Source of the DNA: Herbiconiux oxytropis
GTDB taxonomy: Bacteria; Actinomycetota; Actinomycetes; Actinomycetales; Microbacteriaceae
Direction of reading: 5' to 3'
DNA length: 62,434 nt
Assembly (NCBI RefSeq): GCF_024979315.1
Contig: NZ_JANLCK010000015.1
Coordinates: forward strand, 1 to 62,434
Shown: positions 41,778-50,401 of the stretch, piece by piece
Position numbering within the stretch: the first letter of the stretch is position 1
Layout: each line of letters starts with the position of its first letter
Made by a program: the position numbers and the translations under genes
Notes under the pieces: generated by a model
What the model was told of the DNA's origin: nothing
Databases searched by the model: none
What the model saw: only the letters and a program-made list of their open reading frames with translations

Positions 41778-42128
41778 ATGGGCAAGCTTCTCTATGGGTC
41801 GTCGGGGATCGAGATCGAATTCGACGACCGCACCCTCACGCATCTCCAGATCGTGATCGCCGCGAAGCTGCGCCGCAAGGAGAGCTTCTTCTTCTCCTGG
41901 AAGGACGACCCGGCCATCGGTGACGGCCGCTCGAGCATCTGGCTCGACGCTGCGATCCCGCTCTACTTCAAGTTCGCGGGAGGCCGGGTGCCCTCGATCA
42001 ACCGCGAGTGGCTCGACACCCTGACCGCGTCGTCGAACGGCAGCGGCGGCCTGCAGTTCACCGAGGAGCCGGGCGCCGGCGCCGCGAACCCGCACAACGG
42101 AGCGTCGGGCCCCGCGACCGTCCGCTAG
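41778..42128 (+). CDS. DUF7882-like small protein
   Basis: A 116-aa protein that begins MGKLLYGSSGIEIEFDDRTL and continues AHLQ-like TLTHLQIVIAAKLRRKESFFF; it resembles a Microbacteriaceae family often mislabelled ATP-dependent DNA ligase. It has no ligase motif. It is a mixed alpha/beta protein with a Gly/Ala-rich tail. Function unknown. Confidence 0.78.
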   Translation: MGKLLYGSSGIEIEFDDRTLTHLQIVIAAKLRRKESFFFSWKDDPAIGDGRSSIWLDAAIPLYFKFAGGRVPSINREWLDTLTASSNGSGGLQFTEEPGAGAANPHNGASGPATVR

Positions 42129-42138
42129 CCGTCCTGAG

Positions 42139-42342
42139 TCAGACCGTCGCTTCGAGCGCGGCTTTGGCTTCGTCGAGGCTGCGATAGGTGCCGAGATCCT
42201 TGCCGGATCGGCTCGTGAGCACGAAGCCGTGCACCCAGCGTTCGGTGATGATGCCCAAGGGGCGGGATTCGGCGTCGGTCGCCACCCAGAGGCCCTCGGG
42301 CCGACGGCGCCAGTGGAGCGCGCGCGTGAGTGTTTCAGTCAT
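42139..42342 (-). CDS. small hypothetical protein
   Basis: A 67-aa protein: MTETLTRALHWRRRPEGLWVA start, then SRPLGIITERWVHGFVLTS and a C-terminal helix YRSLDEAKAALEATV. GGGAG lies 5 bases before the ATG at 42342. The pattern of three strands and a helix recalls small nucleic-acid-binding folds, but I recognise no family. It is convergent with the DUF7882 gene, 10 bases away. Confidence 0.65.
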   Translation of the reverse strand: MTETLTRALHWRRRPEGLWVATDAESRPLGIITERWVHGFVLTSRSGKDLGTYRSLDEAKAALEATV

Positions 42343-42426
42343 TGTTCTCCCTTGAACTCGACAGGTGAAGCATAACCCGGAGGTGCTGGGTGTTCGCCGC
42401 GCGAGGCGGGAGTCGTGCAATGAGAT

Positions 42427-42441
42427 AGTTAAGCCTCCTAG
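42427..42441. promoter_or_regulatory. possible MarR/DtxR-type box before the RND gene
   Basis: TAGTTAAGCCTCCTA, an AT-rich partial dyad in a GC-rich setting, about 36 bases before the RND start. It is weakly palindromic. Confidence 0.3.
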
Positions 42442-42476
42442 ACGCTTGTCCCGCCCGGCCGACAGAGAGACTCCTC

Positions 42477-45400
42477 GTGCACTTCCTCGCCGTCCTCAGC
42501 ATGAAGAACCGGGCGCTCATCGCGCTCGTCACCGTGGTGGTCGCCGTCTTCGGCTCCCTCGCGCTCACGAACCTCAAGCAGGAGCTCATCCCCTCGATCG
42601 AGTTCCCGCAGCTGGCCATCCTCACGCCCTACCCCGGGGCGAGCCCGGAGGTGGTCAACGACGAGGTGTCGACGCCCATCGAGACCGCCATCCAGGGGGT
42701 GGAGGGGATCGAGACGACGAGCGCCACGAGCGCCACCAACCTCTCGATCATCTCGGCCACCTTCACCTACGGCACCGATCTCGCCACGGCCGAGCAGAAG
42801 ATCACCCAGGCCATCAACCGCATCTCGTCGACCCTGCCGGAGGACCTCGACACCCAGGTGCTGAGCGGCAGCATCGACGACCTGCCCATCATCTCGATCG
42901 CGGTCTCCGGTGAGGACACGAAGACACTCGCCCAGCAGCTCGAGACCTCGGCGGTGCCCGACCTCGAGGAGCTCGACGGGGTGCGCGCCGCCGAGGTGCT
43001 CGGCCAGGTCGGCCAGCGCGTCACCATCACGCCCTCGAACGAGGGGCTCGCCGCGGTGGGTCTCTCGCCGTCCGCGATCGGCGACGCGGTGGAGGACAAC
43101 GGACTCCTCATCCCGGCCGGCACGCTCACCGAGAACGGGCAGAGCTACGCCGTGCAGGCCGGCTCGAAACTCGGCTCGGTGGAGGACATCCAGGGCCTGC
43201 CCCTGCCGGCGGTCAATCCGGACGGCACCGTCGTGACCATCGGGCAGGTGGCCACCGTGGAGCTCGTCGACGACCCGGTGACCTCCATCTCGCGGGTGAA
43301 CGGCGAGGACGCCCTCACGATCTCGGTCACCAAGGTGCCCGCGGCCAACACCGTCGAGGTCTCCCAGGCGGTGCGCGACCTGCTGCCCCAGCTCGAGTCG
43401 GCTCTGCCGGGCGCCACCTTCACCATCGTGTTCGATCAGGCGCCGTTCATCCAGCAGTCGATCGAGGCGCTCGCCACCGAGGGTCTGCTCGGGCTCTTCT
43501 TCGCCATCGTGGTGGTGTTCCTCTTCCTGCTGTCGATCCGCTCGACGCTCGTCACCGCCATCTCCATCCCCACCTCGGTGCTCATCACGTTCCTCGGGCT
43601 GCAGGCGGCGAACTACACGCTCAACATCATCACGCTCGGCGCCCTCACGATCGCGATCGGCCGCGTGGTCGACGACTCCATCGTGGTGATCGAGAACATC
43701 AAGCGGCACCTCGCCTCCCTCGCGGGGCGGCAGCTCACGCCGAAGGAGTCCGCCTCGGCCCGCGCCACGGTCATCGTGGAGGCGGTGCGCGAGGTGGGCG
43801 GCGCCATCACCGCGTCGACCTTGACCACGGTGGCGGTGTTCCTGCCGCTCGCCTTCGTCAGCGACATGACGGGCGAGCTGTTCCGGCCGTTCGCGCTCAC
43901 CGTGACCATCGCGCTGCTCGCGTCGCTCCTCGTGGCGCTCACGATCGTGCCGGTGCTCGCCTACTGGTTCGTGCGCCCGCCCAAGCGCAAGGTCGTGCAC
44001 GCCCACGCCGCGGTGCCCGAGGTGCCGGGGGCAGGTTCCCTCGACGACGAGCCGCCCACGGCCCTCCAGCGCCGCTACCTCCCGATCATCGCCTGGACCT
44101 TGAAGCACTCCGTCGCGACGATCCTCATCGCCGTCGTGGTGCTCCTCGGCACCCTGCCCCTGACCCTGCTCATGAAGACCAACTTCCTCGGTGACAGCGG
44201 CCAGAACACCTTCACGGTCACGCAGACCGTTCCTGTCGGCTCGAGCCTCGACGCCCAGGCCGCCGCCTCGAACGAGGTGGAGGCGGCTCTCGACGGCATC
44301 GAGGGCATCGAGACGGTGCAGCTGACCATCGGCTCGAGCGGCAGCTCGCTGCGGGATGCCTTCGCGGGCGGTGGAGACAGCGCGATCACCTACAACATCA
44401 CGACCGACGAGGACGTCGACCAGGAGGCGCTCCAGTCCACCGTGCGGAGCGACCTCGAGGCCATACCGGACGTCGGCGACATCCAGGTCTCCTCCTCGGC
44501 GGGCTTCGGCGGCTCGAGCGACATCGCCGTCGACGTCTCGGCCGCGAACCAGGCCGACCTCGCCACGGCGGCCTCGGCCGTGCTCGACTCCATGCAGGGT
44601 CTGGATGCTGTGGCGCAGGCCACGAGCAGCCTCACCGAGTCGCGCCCCTACGTGCAGGTGGCTGTCGACCGCGCCGCCGCAGCGGCCGCCGGGCTCAGCG
44701 AGGTGGCCGTCGGCGGCCTGGTCTCCCAGGCCATGCAGCCCACCACCGTGGGCTCGATCGTGATCGACGACACCAACTACACGATCTACATCGCCGCCTC
44801 CGATCCGCCCACCACGCAGGAGGCGCTCGCCGCCCTCGCCATCCCGACCGCGGCGGGGCCCGTGCGGCTCGACTCGCTCGCGACCGTGGGAGTGGTCGAC
44901 GGCCCCGCGAGCATCACGACGGTGCGCGGCATCCGCACCGCCACGGTCTCGGTCACGCCCGAGAGCGACGACCTCGGCACCGCGAGCGCCGAGGTGCAGA
45001 CGGCGCTCGAGGAGGTCGAGCTGCCGGCCGGCGCGACCGCCGAGGTGGGCGGCGTCGTCACCGACCAGTCGGATGCCTTCGGGCAGCTCGGCCTCGCGGT
45101 GCTCGTGGCCATCCTCATCGTCTATGTCGTGATGGTGGCCACCTTCAAGAGCCTCGTGCAGCCCGTGCTGCTGCTCGTCTCGATCCCGTTCGCCGCCACC
45201 GGCGCCATCGGCCTGCAGGTGATCTCCGGCATCCCGCTCGGCGTGCCCTCGATCATCGGCGCGCTCATGCTCGTGGGCATCGTGGTGACGAACGCCATCG
45301 TGCTCGTCGACCTCGTGAACCAGTACCGGGGGAGGGGACTGCCCGTGCGGGAGGCGCTGATCGAGGGCGCCAGCCGCCGGCTCCGGCCCATCCTCATGAC

Positions 45401-45617
45401 GGCGCTCGCGACCATCTTCGCCCTGCTGCCGATGGCCATCGGGCTCACCGGCCACGGCGGCTTCATCTCGCAGCCGCTCGCCATCATCGTGATCGGCGGT
45501 CTCGTGTCGTCGACTCTGCTGACCCTCATCGTGCTCCCGGTGATCTACAACCTCTACGAGGGCGGCCTCGAGCGCCGTCGGGATCGGCGGGAGAAGCGCG
45601 CGCTCGCCGCTCGTTGA
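42477..45617 (+). CDS. RND-family efflux transporter (AcrB/SwrC-like)
   Basis: A 1046-aa exporter with two repeats: one N-terminal membrane segment, large extracellular domain (about 40-330), a helix bundle (about 335-500), then the second copy. AIGRVVDDSIVVIENIKRHL near 396-415 and VGIVVTNAIVLVDLVNQYR near 935-953 match the proton-relay regions; the first carries adjacent Asp residues. No HlyD-type adaptor is adjacent, as in Gram-positive SwrC. Substrates are unknown. The start is GTG with a weak AGAGAG site. Confidence 0.93.
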   Translation: MHFLAVLSMKNRALIALVTVVVAVFGSLALTNLKQELIPSIEFPQLAILTPYPGASPEVVNDEVSTPIETAIQGVEGIETTSATSATNLSIISATFTYGTDLATAEQKITQAINRISSTLPEDLDTQVLSGSIDDLPIISIAVSGEDTKTLAQQLETSAVPDLEELDGVRAAEVLGQVGQRVTITPSNEGLAAVGLSPSAIGDAVEDNGLLIPAGTLTENGQSYAVQAGSKLGSVEDIQGLPLPAVNPDGTVVTIGQVATVELVDDPVTSISRVNGEDALTISVTKVPAANTVEVSQAVRDLLPQLESALPGATFTIVFDQAPFIQQSIEALATEGLLGLFFAIVVVFLFLLSIRSTLVTAISIPTSVLITFLGLQAANYTLNIITLGALTIAIGRVVDDSIVVIENIKRHLASLAGRQLTPKESASARATVIVEAVREVGGAITASTLTTVAVFLPLAFVSDMTGELFRPFALTVTIALLASLLVALTIVPVLAYWFVRPPKRKVVHAHAAVPEVPGAGSLDDEPPTALQRRYLPIIAWTLKHSVATILIAVVVLLGTLPLTLLMKTNFLGDSGQNTFTVTQTVPVGSSLDAQAAASNEVEAALDGIEGIETVQLTIGSSGSSLRDAFAGGGDSAITYNITTDEDVDQEALQSTVRSDLEAIPDVGDIQVSSSAGFGGSSDIAVDVSAANQADLATAASAVLDSMQGLDAVAQATSSLTESRPYVQVAVDRAAAAAAGLSEVAVGGLVSQAMQPTTVGSIVIDDTNYTIYIAASDPPTTQEALAALAIPTAAGPVRLDSLATVGVVDGPASITTVRGIRTATVSVTPESDDLGTASAEVQTALEEVELPAGATAEVGGVVTDQSDAFGQLGLAVLVAILIVYVVMVATFKSLVQPVLLLVSIPFAATGAIGLQVISGIPLGVPSIIGALMLVGIVVTNAIVLVDLVNQYRGRGLPVREALIEGASRRLRPILMTALATIFALLPMAIGLTGHGGFISQPLAIIVIGGLVSSTLLTLIVLPVIYNLYEGGLERRRDRREKRALAAR

Positions 45618-45624
45618 GTCGACC

Positions 45625-45641
45625 GGTGCGATAAGATCGCA
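45625..45641 (+). promoter_or_regulatory. ROK regulator 2 promoter with dyad
   Basis: -10 TAAGAT (45632-45637) ends 6 bases before the GTG at 45644 and sits inside the inverted repeat GTGCGAT-AAG-ATCGCAC (45625-45641). Confidence 0.6.
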
Positions 45642-45643
45642 CA

Positions 45644-46861
45644 GTGATCGACATAAGTGAGCCCTCGAAGGTTCCCAACGCGTCCAGTTCGAGCGATCTC
45701 TTCCAGATCATGCGCGACGGCCAGGCCCGCACGCGCTCCGAACTGGCCTCGATCACGGGCCTCGCCCGCTCGACCGTGGCGCTGCGGATCGACGCGCTCA
45801 TGAAGCTCGGACTGCTGCGCCCGGTCAACGACGCCATCTCCACGGGCGGTCGGCCCTCGACACAGTTCGCGCTCAACGTCACGGGTCACTCGGTGCTCGG
45901 CGTCGACGTCGGCGCCTCGCACGTGCGGGTGGCCCTCACCGATCTCGCCGGGACCGTGATCGACGAGCGCTCGGAGCTCATCGACATCGCCCGCGGCCCG
46001 GTCGTGGTGCTCGAGCACGTCATGACGATGGGCTCGGAGCTCCTGGCCCCGTCCGGCGAGTCGACGACCGGCGGGGCGGCCGCGGGCGGGTCCGCCGCCC
46101 TCATCGCCGTGGGGGTCGGTCTGCCCGGTCCCGTCGAGCACGCCTCGGGCCGCCCGATCAATCCACCGATCATGCCCGGCTGGGACCGCTACGACGTGGG
46201 CGGTGCCCTCGGCCGCCACTTCGGCGTGCCCGTGCTCGTCGACAACGACGTGAACATCATGGCGCTCGGCGAGCGGGAGCTCGCCTGGAGCGGTGTCGAC
46301 GACCTCATGTTCGTGAAGGTCGCGACCGGCATCGGAGCGGGGGTCATCTCGGGTGGCGTGCTGCAGCGCGGAGCGCAGGGCACGGCGGGCGACCTCGGCC
46401 ACGTCTACGTCTCGCGCGGCGCCGACGTGTTCTGCCGCTGCGGCAACCGCGGCTGCCTCGAGGCGCTCGCCTCGGGTGCCGCCATCTCGCGGGCTCTCGG
46501 CATCGAGACCACCTCGAGCGGCGACATCGTGGCGCTCGTTCGTCAAGGCGACATCGACGCCATCCAGGCCGTCCGCCAGGCCGGTCGCGACCTCGGCGAG
46601 GTGCTCACCACGTGCGTGAGCCTCATGAACCCGTCGACCATCGTGATCGGCGGGGCACTCGCGGCTGCGGGGGAGTTCCTCATCGCGGGCGTGCGTGAAG
46701 CCATCTACACGCGGGCCACGCCCTTCGCCACCCAGCACCTCGACATCACGCAGTCCCGGATCGGCGCGAACGCGGCCATCGCAGGCGCGAGCGTCATGGC
46801 CATCCAGTTCGCCCTCTCGCCCGAGCGCGTCGACGCCATGGTGGCCGCCCTGGGCGACTGA
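45644..46861 (+). CDS. ROK-family transcriptional regulator 2
   Basis: A 405-aa regulator: N-terminal winged helix (about 15-70, RTRSELASITGLARSTVALRI), then a ROK domain with GVDVGASHVRVAL near 86, zinc motif CRCGNRGCLE near 264-273 and GTAGDLGHVYV. It is convergent with the isomerase gene of system 2 (13-base gap). The first codons contain GATCGACATAAG, a half-site identical to the palindrome at 50351-50368, so it probably autoregulates and controls the divergent system 2 operons. Confidence 0.9.
   Translation: MIDISEPSKVPNASSSSDLFQIMRDGQARTRSELASITGLARSTVALRIDALMKLGLLRPVNDAISTGGRPSTQFALNVTGHSVLGVDVGASHVRVALTDLAGTVIDERSELIDIARGPVVVLEHVMTMGSELLAPSGESTTGGAAAGGSAALIAVGVGLPGPVEHASGRPINPPIMPGWDRYDVGGALGRHFGVPVLVDNDVNIMALGERELAWSGVDDLMFVKVATGIGAGVISGGVLQRGAQGTAGDLGHVYVSRGADVFCRCGNRGCLEALASGAAISRALGIETTSSGDIVALVRQGDIDAIQAVRQAGRDLGEVLTTCVSLMNPSTIVIGGALAAAGEFLIAGVREAIYTRATPFATQHLDITQSRIGANAAIAGASVMAIQFALSPERVDAMVAALGD
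45648..45659. promoter_or_regulatory. ROK2 operator half-site at its own start codon
   Basis: Approximate position of GATCGACATAAG, beginning in the first codons of the ROK gene (within 45645-45659). It matches twelve bases of the 50351 palindrome exactly. Confidence 0.55.
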
Positions 46862-46874
46862 GGACGACCCGCGC

Positions 46875-47876
46875 TCAGCGGGTGCTGAGGGCGGCGTCGA
46901 AGGCGGCCGTGGGGGCGTCGAAGGCGAGGGCGCGCACGAACGCGAGCGCTTCGGGTGCGCCGACGAGGCGGTCCATGCCGGCGTCCTCCCACTCGACGGA
47001 GATCGGGCCGGTGTAGCCGATCGCGTTGAGGGCGCGGAAGGACTTCTCCCAGGGGACGTCGCCGTGTCCGGTCGAGACGAAGTCCCAGCCGCGACGGAGG
47101 TCGGCCCAGGCGAGGTGGGAGCCGAGGCGGCCGTTGCGGCCGTTGCCGGTGTTCATCTTCACGTCTTTGCAGTCGACGTGGTAGATGCGGTCGGCGTGTT
47201 CGAGGATGAAGTCGACGGGGTCGAGCTCCTGCCAGACGAAGTGCGAGGGGTCCCAGTTCAGGCCGAACGCCTTCCGGTGGCCGATGGCTTCGAGGGTGCG
47301 CTGGGTGGTCCAGTAGTCGTAGGCGATCTCGGAGGGGTGGACTTCGTGGGCGAACCGGACGCCGACCTCGTCGAAGACGTCGAGGATGGGGTTCCACCTG
47401 TCGGCGAAGTCCTGGTAGCCGGCGTCGACGAGCTCCTGGGAGACCGGCGGGAACATGGCCACGTACTTCCAGATGCTGGATCCGGTGAACCCGACGACGG
47501 TGTCGACGCCGAGGGCCGCGGCGAGGCGGGCGGTGTGCTTCATCTCCTCGGCGGCGCGCTGACGCACGCCTTCGGGGTCGCCGTCGCCCCACACGCGGTC
47601 GGAGAGGATGTCGCGGTGCCGTGCGTCGATGGGGTCGTCGCAGACGGCCTGGCCCTTGAGGTGGTTCGAGATCGCGTAGACCTTCAGCCCGTACTTCTGG
47701 AGCAGCGCGAGCTTGCTGTCGACGTAGCCGGGCTCGTCCCACCGCCAGGGATCGAGGTGGTCGCCCCAGCAGGCGAGCTCGAGGCCGTCGTAGCCCCACC
47801 CGGAGGCCAGTCGCGCGACCTCCTCGAGGGGCAGATCGGCCCACTGACCGGTGAACAGGGTGACGGGGCGGCTCAT
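46875..47876 (-). CDS. TIM-barrel sugar phosphate isomerase/epimerase family protein
   Basis: A 333-aa protein of the AP-endonuclease-2-type TIM barrel family (inosose isomerase, xylose isomerase-like). [19 protein letters not shown] start; metal/substrate residues likely in [12 protein letters not shown] near 178-189, [10 protein letters not shown] near 208 and VSVEWEDAG near 298. Its ATG overlaps the stop of the oxidoreductase gene. With that partner it may isomerise or cleave a 3-keto sugar; this is inferred from gene pairing. Confidence 0.87.
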   Translation of the reverse strand: MSRPVTLFTGQWADLPLEEVARLASGWGYDGLELACWGDHLDPWRWDEPGYVDSKLALLQKYGLKVYAISNHLKGQAVCDDPIDARHRDILSDRVWGDGDPEGVRQRAAEEMKHTARLAAALGVDTVVGFTGSSIWKYVAMFPPVSQELVDAGYQDFADRWNPILDVFDEVGVRFAHEVHPSEIAYDYWTTQRTLEAIGHRKAFGLNWDPSHFVWQELDPVDFILEHADRIYHVDCKDVKMNTGNGRNGRLGSHLAWADLRRGWDFVSTGHGDVPWEKSFRALNAIGYTGPISVEWEDAGMDRLVGAPEALAFVRALAFDAPTAAFDAALSTR

Positions 47877-49048
47877 GAGATCTCCTTCCACGCGCTGCCC
47901 GCATCGGAGCTGCGCTCTACGGCGTCGAGGGCCCGCTGCACCTGCAGGCCGTCGTCGAACGAGGGGGTCGGCTGCTCGCCCGCGGCGATGGCCGTGACGA
48001 GGTCGCGCACCTGGTGCGAGAACCCGTGCTCGTAGCCGAGTGCATGACCGGCCGGCCACCAGGCGTCGAGGTAGGGATGCCCGGGCTCGGTCACGATGAT
48101 CTTCGTGAAGCCCTGGGTGAGCGGATCGGCCGTCGCGTCGAACAGCTGCAGCGAGTTGAGGTCCTCCAGATCGAAGGACAGGGCGCCCAGGCTGCCGGAG
48201 ACCTCGAAGCGCAGGGCGTTCTTGCGGCCTGTGCTGAAGCGGCTGGCCTCGAAGGCGCCGAGCACGCCGTCGTCGAAGCGGCCGGTGAAGAGGGCTCGGT
48301 CGTCGACGGTCACCGTCTGCTTCTCCTCCCCGGCGGTGCCCGAGAGGCCCTGCGCCTCCACGAGCACGGGGCGTTCGGAGACGAGTGTCTCGAGGGTGCC
48401 GCTGACCGACACGAGCGAACGGCCGGTGATGAACTGGGCCAGGTCGATGGCGTGGGCGCCGATGTCGCCGAGGGCGCCGGATCCGGCCTGCTCCTTGTCG
48501 AGGCGCCAGGTGAAGGGCGCGTTCTCGTCGGCGAGCCAGTCCTGCAGGTAGCTCACGCTCAGCTGGCGCACGGTGCCGATGCGGCCGGCGGCGATGAGGT
48601 CGCGGGCGAGGGCCGCGGCGGGCACCCGGCGGTAGGTGAAGCCGACCATGGCGTAGACACCGGAGGCGGCGGCGCGCCGCGCAGCCTCGGCCATGCGCTC
48701 GGCCTCGGCGACGGTGTTGGCGAGGGGCTTCTCGCAGAGCACGTGCTTGCCGGCCTCGAGGGCGGCGATGGCGATCTCGGCGTGCGAGAACCCGGGGGTG
48801 ACGATGTCGACGAGGTCGATGTCGTCGCGTGCGATGACCTCGCGCCAGTCGGCGGAGGACTCCTCCCAGCCCCACTTCGCGGCGGCGTCGGCGGCCCGGT
48901 CGGCGTCACGGCCGACCACGACGGTCATCTCGGGCTGCCGAGGCAGATCGAAGAAGCGTCCGGCGACCCGCCAGGCTTGCGAGTGGGCGGCGCCCATGAA
49001 GCCGTTGCCGACCATGGCGACGCGGAGACCGGGGGAGGTTCGAGTCAC
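47873..49048 (-). CDS. Gfo/Idh/MocA-family oxidoreductase
   Basis: A 391-aa NAD(P)-dependent sugar or polyol oxidoreductase. Rossmann motif [17 protein letters not shown] near 10-26; EKPLA near 107; [19 protein letters not shown] near 189-207 supplies the catalytic-region Asp/His. Family members oxidise inositols, glucosides and related sugars. The GTG start follows AAGAGA. It is 106 bases after the binding-protein gene, which is separated by a hairpin. Confidence 0.9.
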   Translation of the reverse strand: MTRTSPGLRVAMVGNGFMGAAHSQAWRVAGRFFDLPRQPEMTVVVGRDADRAADAAAKWGWEESSADWREVIARDDIDLVDIVTPGFSHAEIAIAALEAGKHVLCEKPLANTVAEAERMAEAARRAAASGVYAMVGFTYRRVPAAALARDLIAAGRIGTVRQLSVSYLQDWLADENAPFTWRLDKEQAGSGALGDIGAHAIDLAQFITGRSLVSVSGTLETLVSERPVLVEAQGLSGTAGEEKQTVTVDDRALFTGRFDDGVLGAFEASRFSTGRKNALRFEVSGSLGALSFDLEDLNSLQLFDATADPLTQGFTKIIVTEPGHPYLDAWWPAGHALGYEHGFSHQVRDLVTAIAAGEQPTPSFDDGLQVQRALDAVERSSDAGSAWKEIS

Positions 49049-49101
49049 GTTCTCTTGCTTTCTCTACGCGCGCCGAGCGGCGTGCGGGGGTGGCGGAGGG
49101 T

Positions 49102-49135
49102 GAAGCGGGGCCGTCCGTGCGGCCGGCCCCGCTTC
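49102..49135 (-). terminator. 11-bp hairpin after binding-protein gene 2 (attenuator)
   Basis: GAAGCGGGGCC (49102-49112) pairs perfectly with 49125-49135 around a 12-base loop, 20 bases past the binding-protein stop and before the oxidoreductase. It occupies the same place as the hairpin at 25364-25400 in system 1. Confidence 0.7.
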
Positions 49136-49154
49136 GATTCCAGGAGTCGGGTCT

Positions 49155-50216
49155 CTACGACTCGAAGGCGCTGGGGAGGTAGACCTCCACGTTCTCCTTC
49201 GTGACGACGGGCGCGAACAGCTGGATCTTGCGGGGGACGGAGTTCTCGACGAGTTCTTCCATGCCCTCGTTCTGCACGATCAGGCGGGCCAGGCTGATGC
49301 CGTCGGCGGCCTGCGTGGAGGGGTAGATGACGGTGGCCTTCAGCACGGAGTCGTCAGCCTGGATGGCCCGCATGACGTTCGCGGATCCGGCGCCGCCGAC
49401 CATGAAGAACTCGTCGCGTCCGGCGGCGTCGATCGCGGCGAGCACGCCGACGCCCTGGTCGTCGTCGTGGTTCCAGAGAGCGTCGATCTTCGGTGCCGCG
49501 GAGAGCAGCTGCGAGGCGGCTGCCTCGCCGCCCTGGACGGTGAAGTCGGCGGCGACGCGGTTGGAGACCTCGAGGCCGCAGTCGTCGAGGGCGTCTTCGA
49601 AGCCCTGGCTGCGGTCCTGGGTGAGGGGGAGGGAGTCGATGCCGGCGATCTCGGCGACGACGGCGTCGTCCTGGCCCTCGAGCTGCTCGCAGATGTAGGT
49701 GCCGGCCGAGACGCCCATGCCGTAGTTGTCGCCGAGGATGGTGGTGCGGGCGGCGAAGGTGCTGGAGAACTCGCGGTCGACGTTGATGACGGGGATGCCG
49801 GCCTCCATGGCCTGGATCGCGACGTCGGTGAGGGCGGCTCCGTCGGTGGGGAGCAGCACGATGGCGTCGACGCCGTCGTTGATGAAGGTCTCGACCTGAC
49901 TGATCTGCAGGTTGGCGTCGTTGGTGCCTTCGGCGACGATGAGTTCGACGTCGTCGAACTTCTCGGCCTCGGCGATCGCGGCGGTGTTGATGGCGCCGAG
50001 CCAACCGTGGTCGGCCGCGGGGCCGGAGAAGCCGATGCGGATGGTGCCGCCGGTCGAACCCCCGGTGGTCTCCTCGCCGGCGCTGGTCTCGGCAGGGGCC
50101 GAGGAGCTGTCGGGGGTGGTGCTGCCGGCCGTGCAACCGGTGATCAGCGCGAGCGTGGCCACCGTCGCGCCGGACGCGAGGGCCAGCCGTGGCCAGAGCT
50201 TGTGTGAAGTGCGCAT
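49155..50216 (-). CDS. sugar-binding lipoprotein of ABC importer 2
   Basis: A 353-aa lipoprotein with lipobox LITGC (Cys28), a Ser/Thr/Glu-rich linker to about 57 and a type I binding fold: IGFSGPAADHGWLGAIN, DAIVLLPTDGAALTDVAIQAMEAGIPVINVDRE (given as two overlapping strands near 113-146), LWNHDDDQGVGVLAAI. It is similar to RbsB-type proteins but its charged pocket may favour a polyol or glycoside. AGGAGG lies 5 bases before the ATG. It is divergent from the ATPase gene. Confidence 0.88.
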   Translation of the reverse strand: MRTSHKLWPRLALASGATVATLALITGCTAGSTTPDSSSAPAETSAGEETTGGSTGGTIRIGFSGPAADHGWLGAINTAAIAEAEKFDDVELIVAEGTNDANLQISQVETFINDGVDAIVLLPTDGAALTDVAIQAMEAGIPVINVDREFSSTFAARTTILGDNYGMGVSAGTYICEQLEGQDDAVVAEIAGIDSLPLTQDRSQGFEDALDDCGLEVSNRVAADFTVQGGEAAASQLLSAAPKIDALWNHDDDQGVGVLAAIDAAGRDEFFMVGGAGSANVMRAIQADDSVLKATVIYPSTQAADGISLARLIVQNEGMEELVENSVPRKIQLFAPVVTKENVEVYLPSAFES

Positions 50217-50350
50217 CTATTCCTCCTGGACTGTGTGCTGCTGGGATGTCCGAACGGATCCGGAGCAGCACCTCTTCGGTGCAGCAGTCCTGCGGTCCAC
50301 TCTGACGATCGAAACTGTAACAGAAGTTCTCTCGTGGTGTCTCAACTTAT

Positions 50351-50368
50351 TTATGTCGATCGACATAA
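50351..50368. promoter_or_regulatory. 18-bp perfect palindrome, operator of sugar system 2
   Basis: TTATGTCGATCGACATAA lies between the divergent binding-protein and ATPase genes. It overlaps the -35 region of the ATPase promoter. Its right half recurs at the start of ROK regulator 2. Confidence 0.8.
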
Positions 50369-50389
50369 GCCGTGAGTGATCGGATCTGT

Positions 50390-50395
50390 TATGTT
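50390..50395 (+). promoter_or_regulatory. -10 element of ATPase gene, decides start
   Basis: TATGTT ends 6 bases before the GTG at 50402. This favours that start over the in-frame GTG at 50372. Confidence 0.6.
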
Positions 50396-50401
50396 GATGT
50401 T

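Noticed and set aside
41778-42128. ATP-dependent DNA ligase, a common database label for this family
   Set aside because: The 116-aa protein has no nucleotidyltransferase motif and is far too short.
42438-45455. A 1005-codon open frame antisense to the RND exporter
   Set aside because: Its product is a low-complexity Gly/Arg/Asp/His-rich chain typical of the complement of GC-rich coding DNA, while the plus strand encodes a full RND protein.
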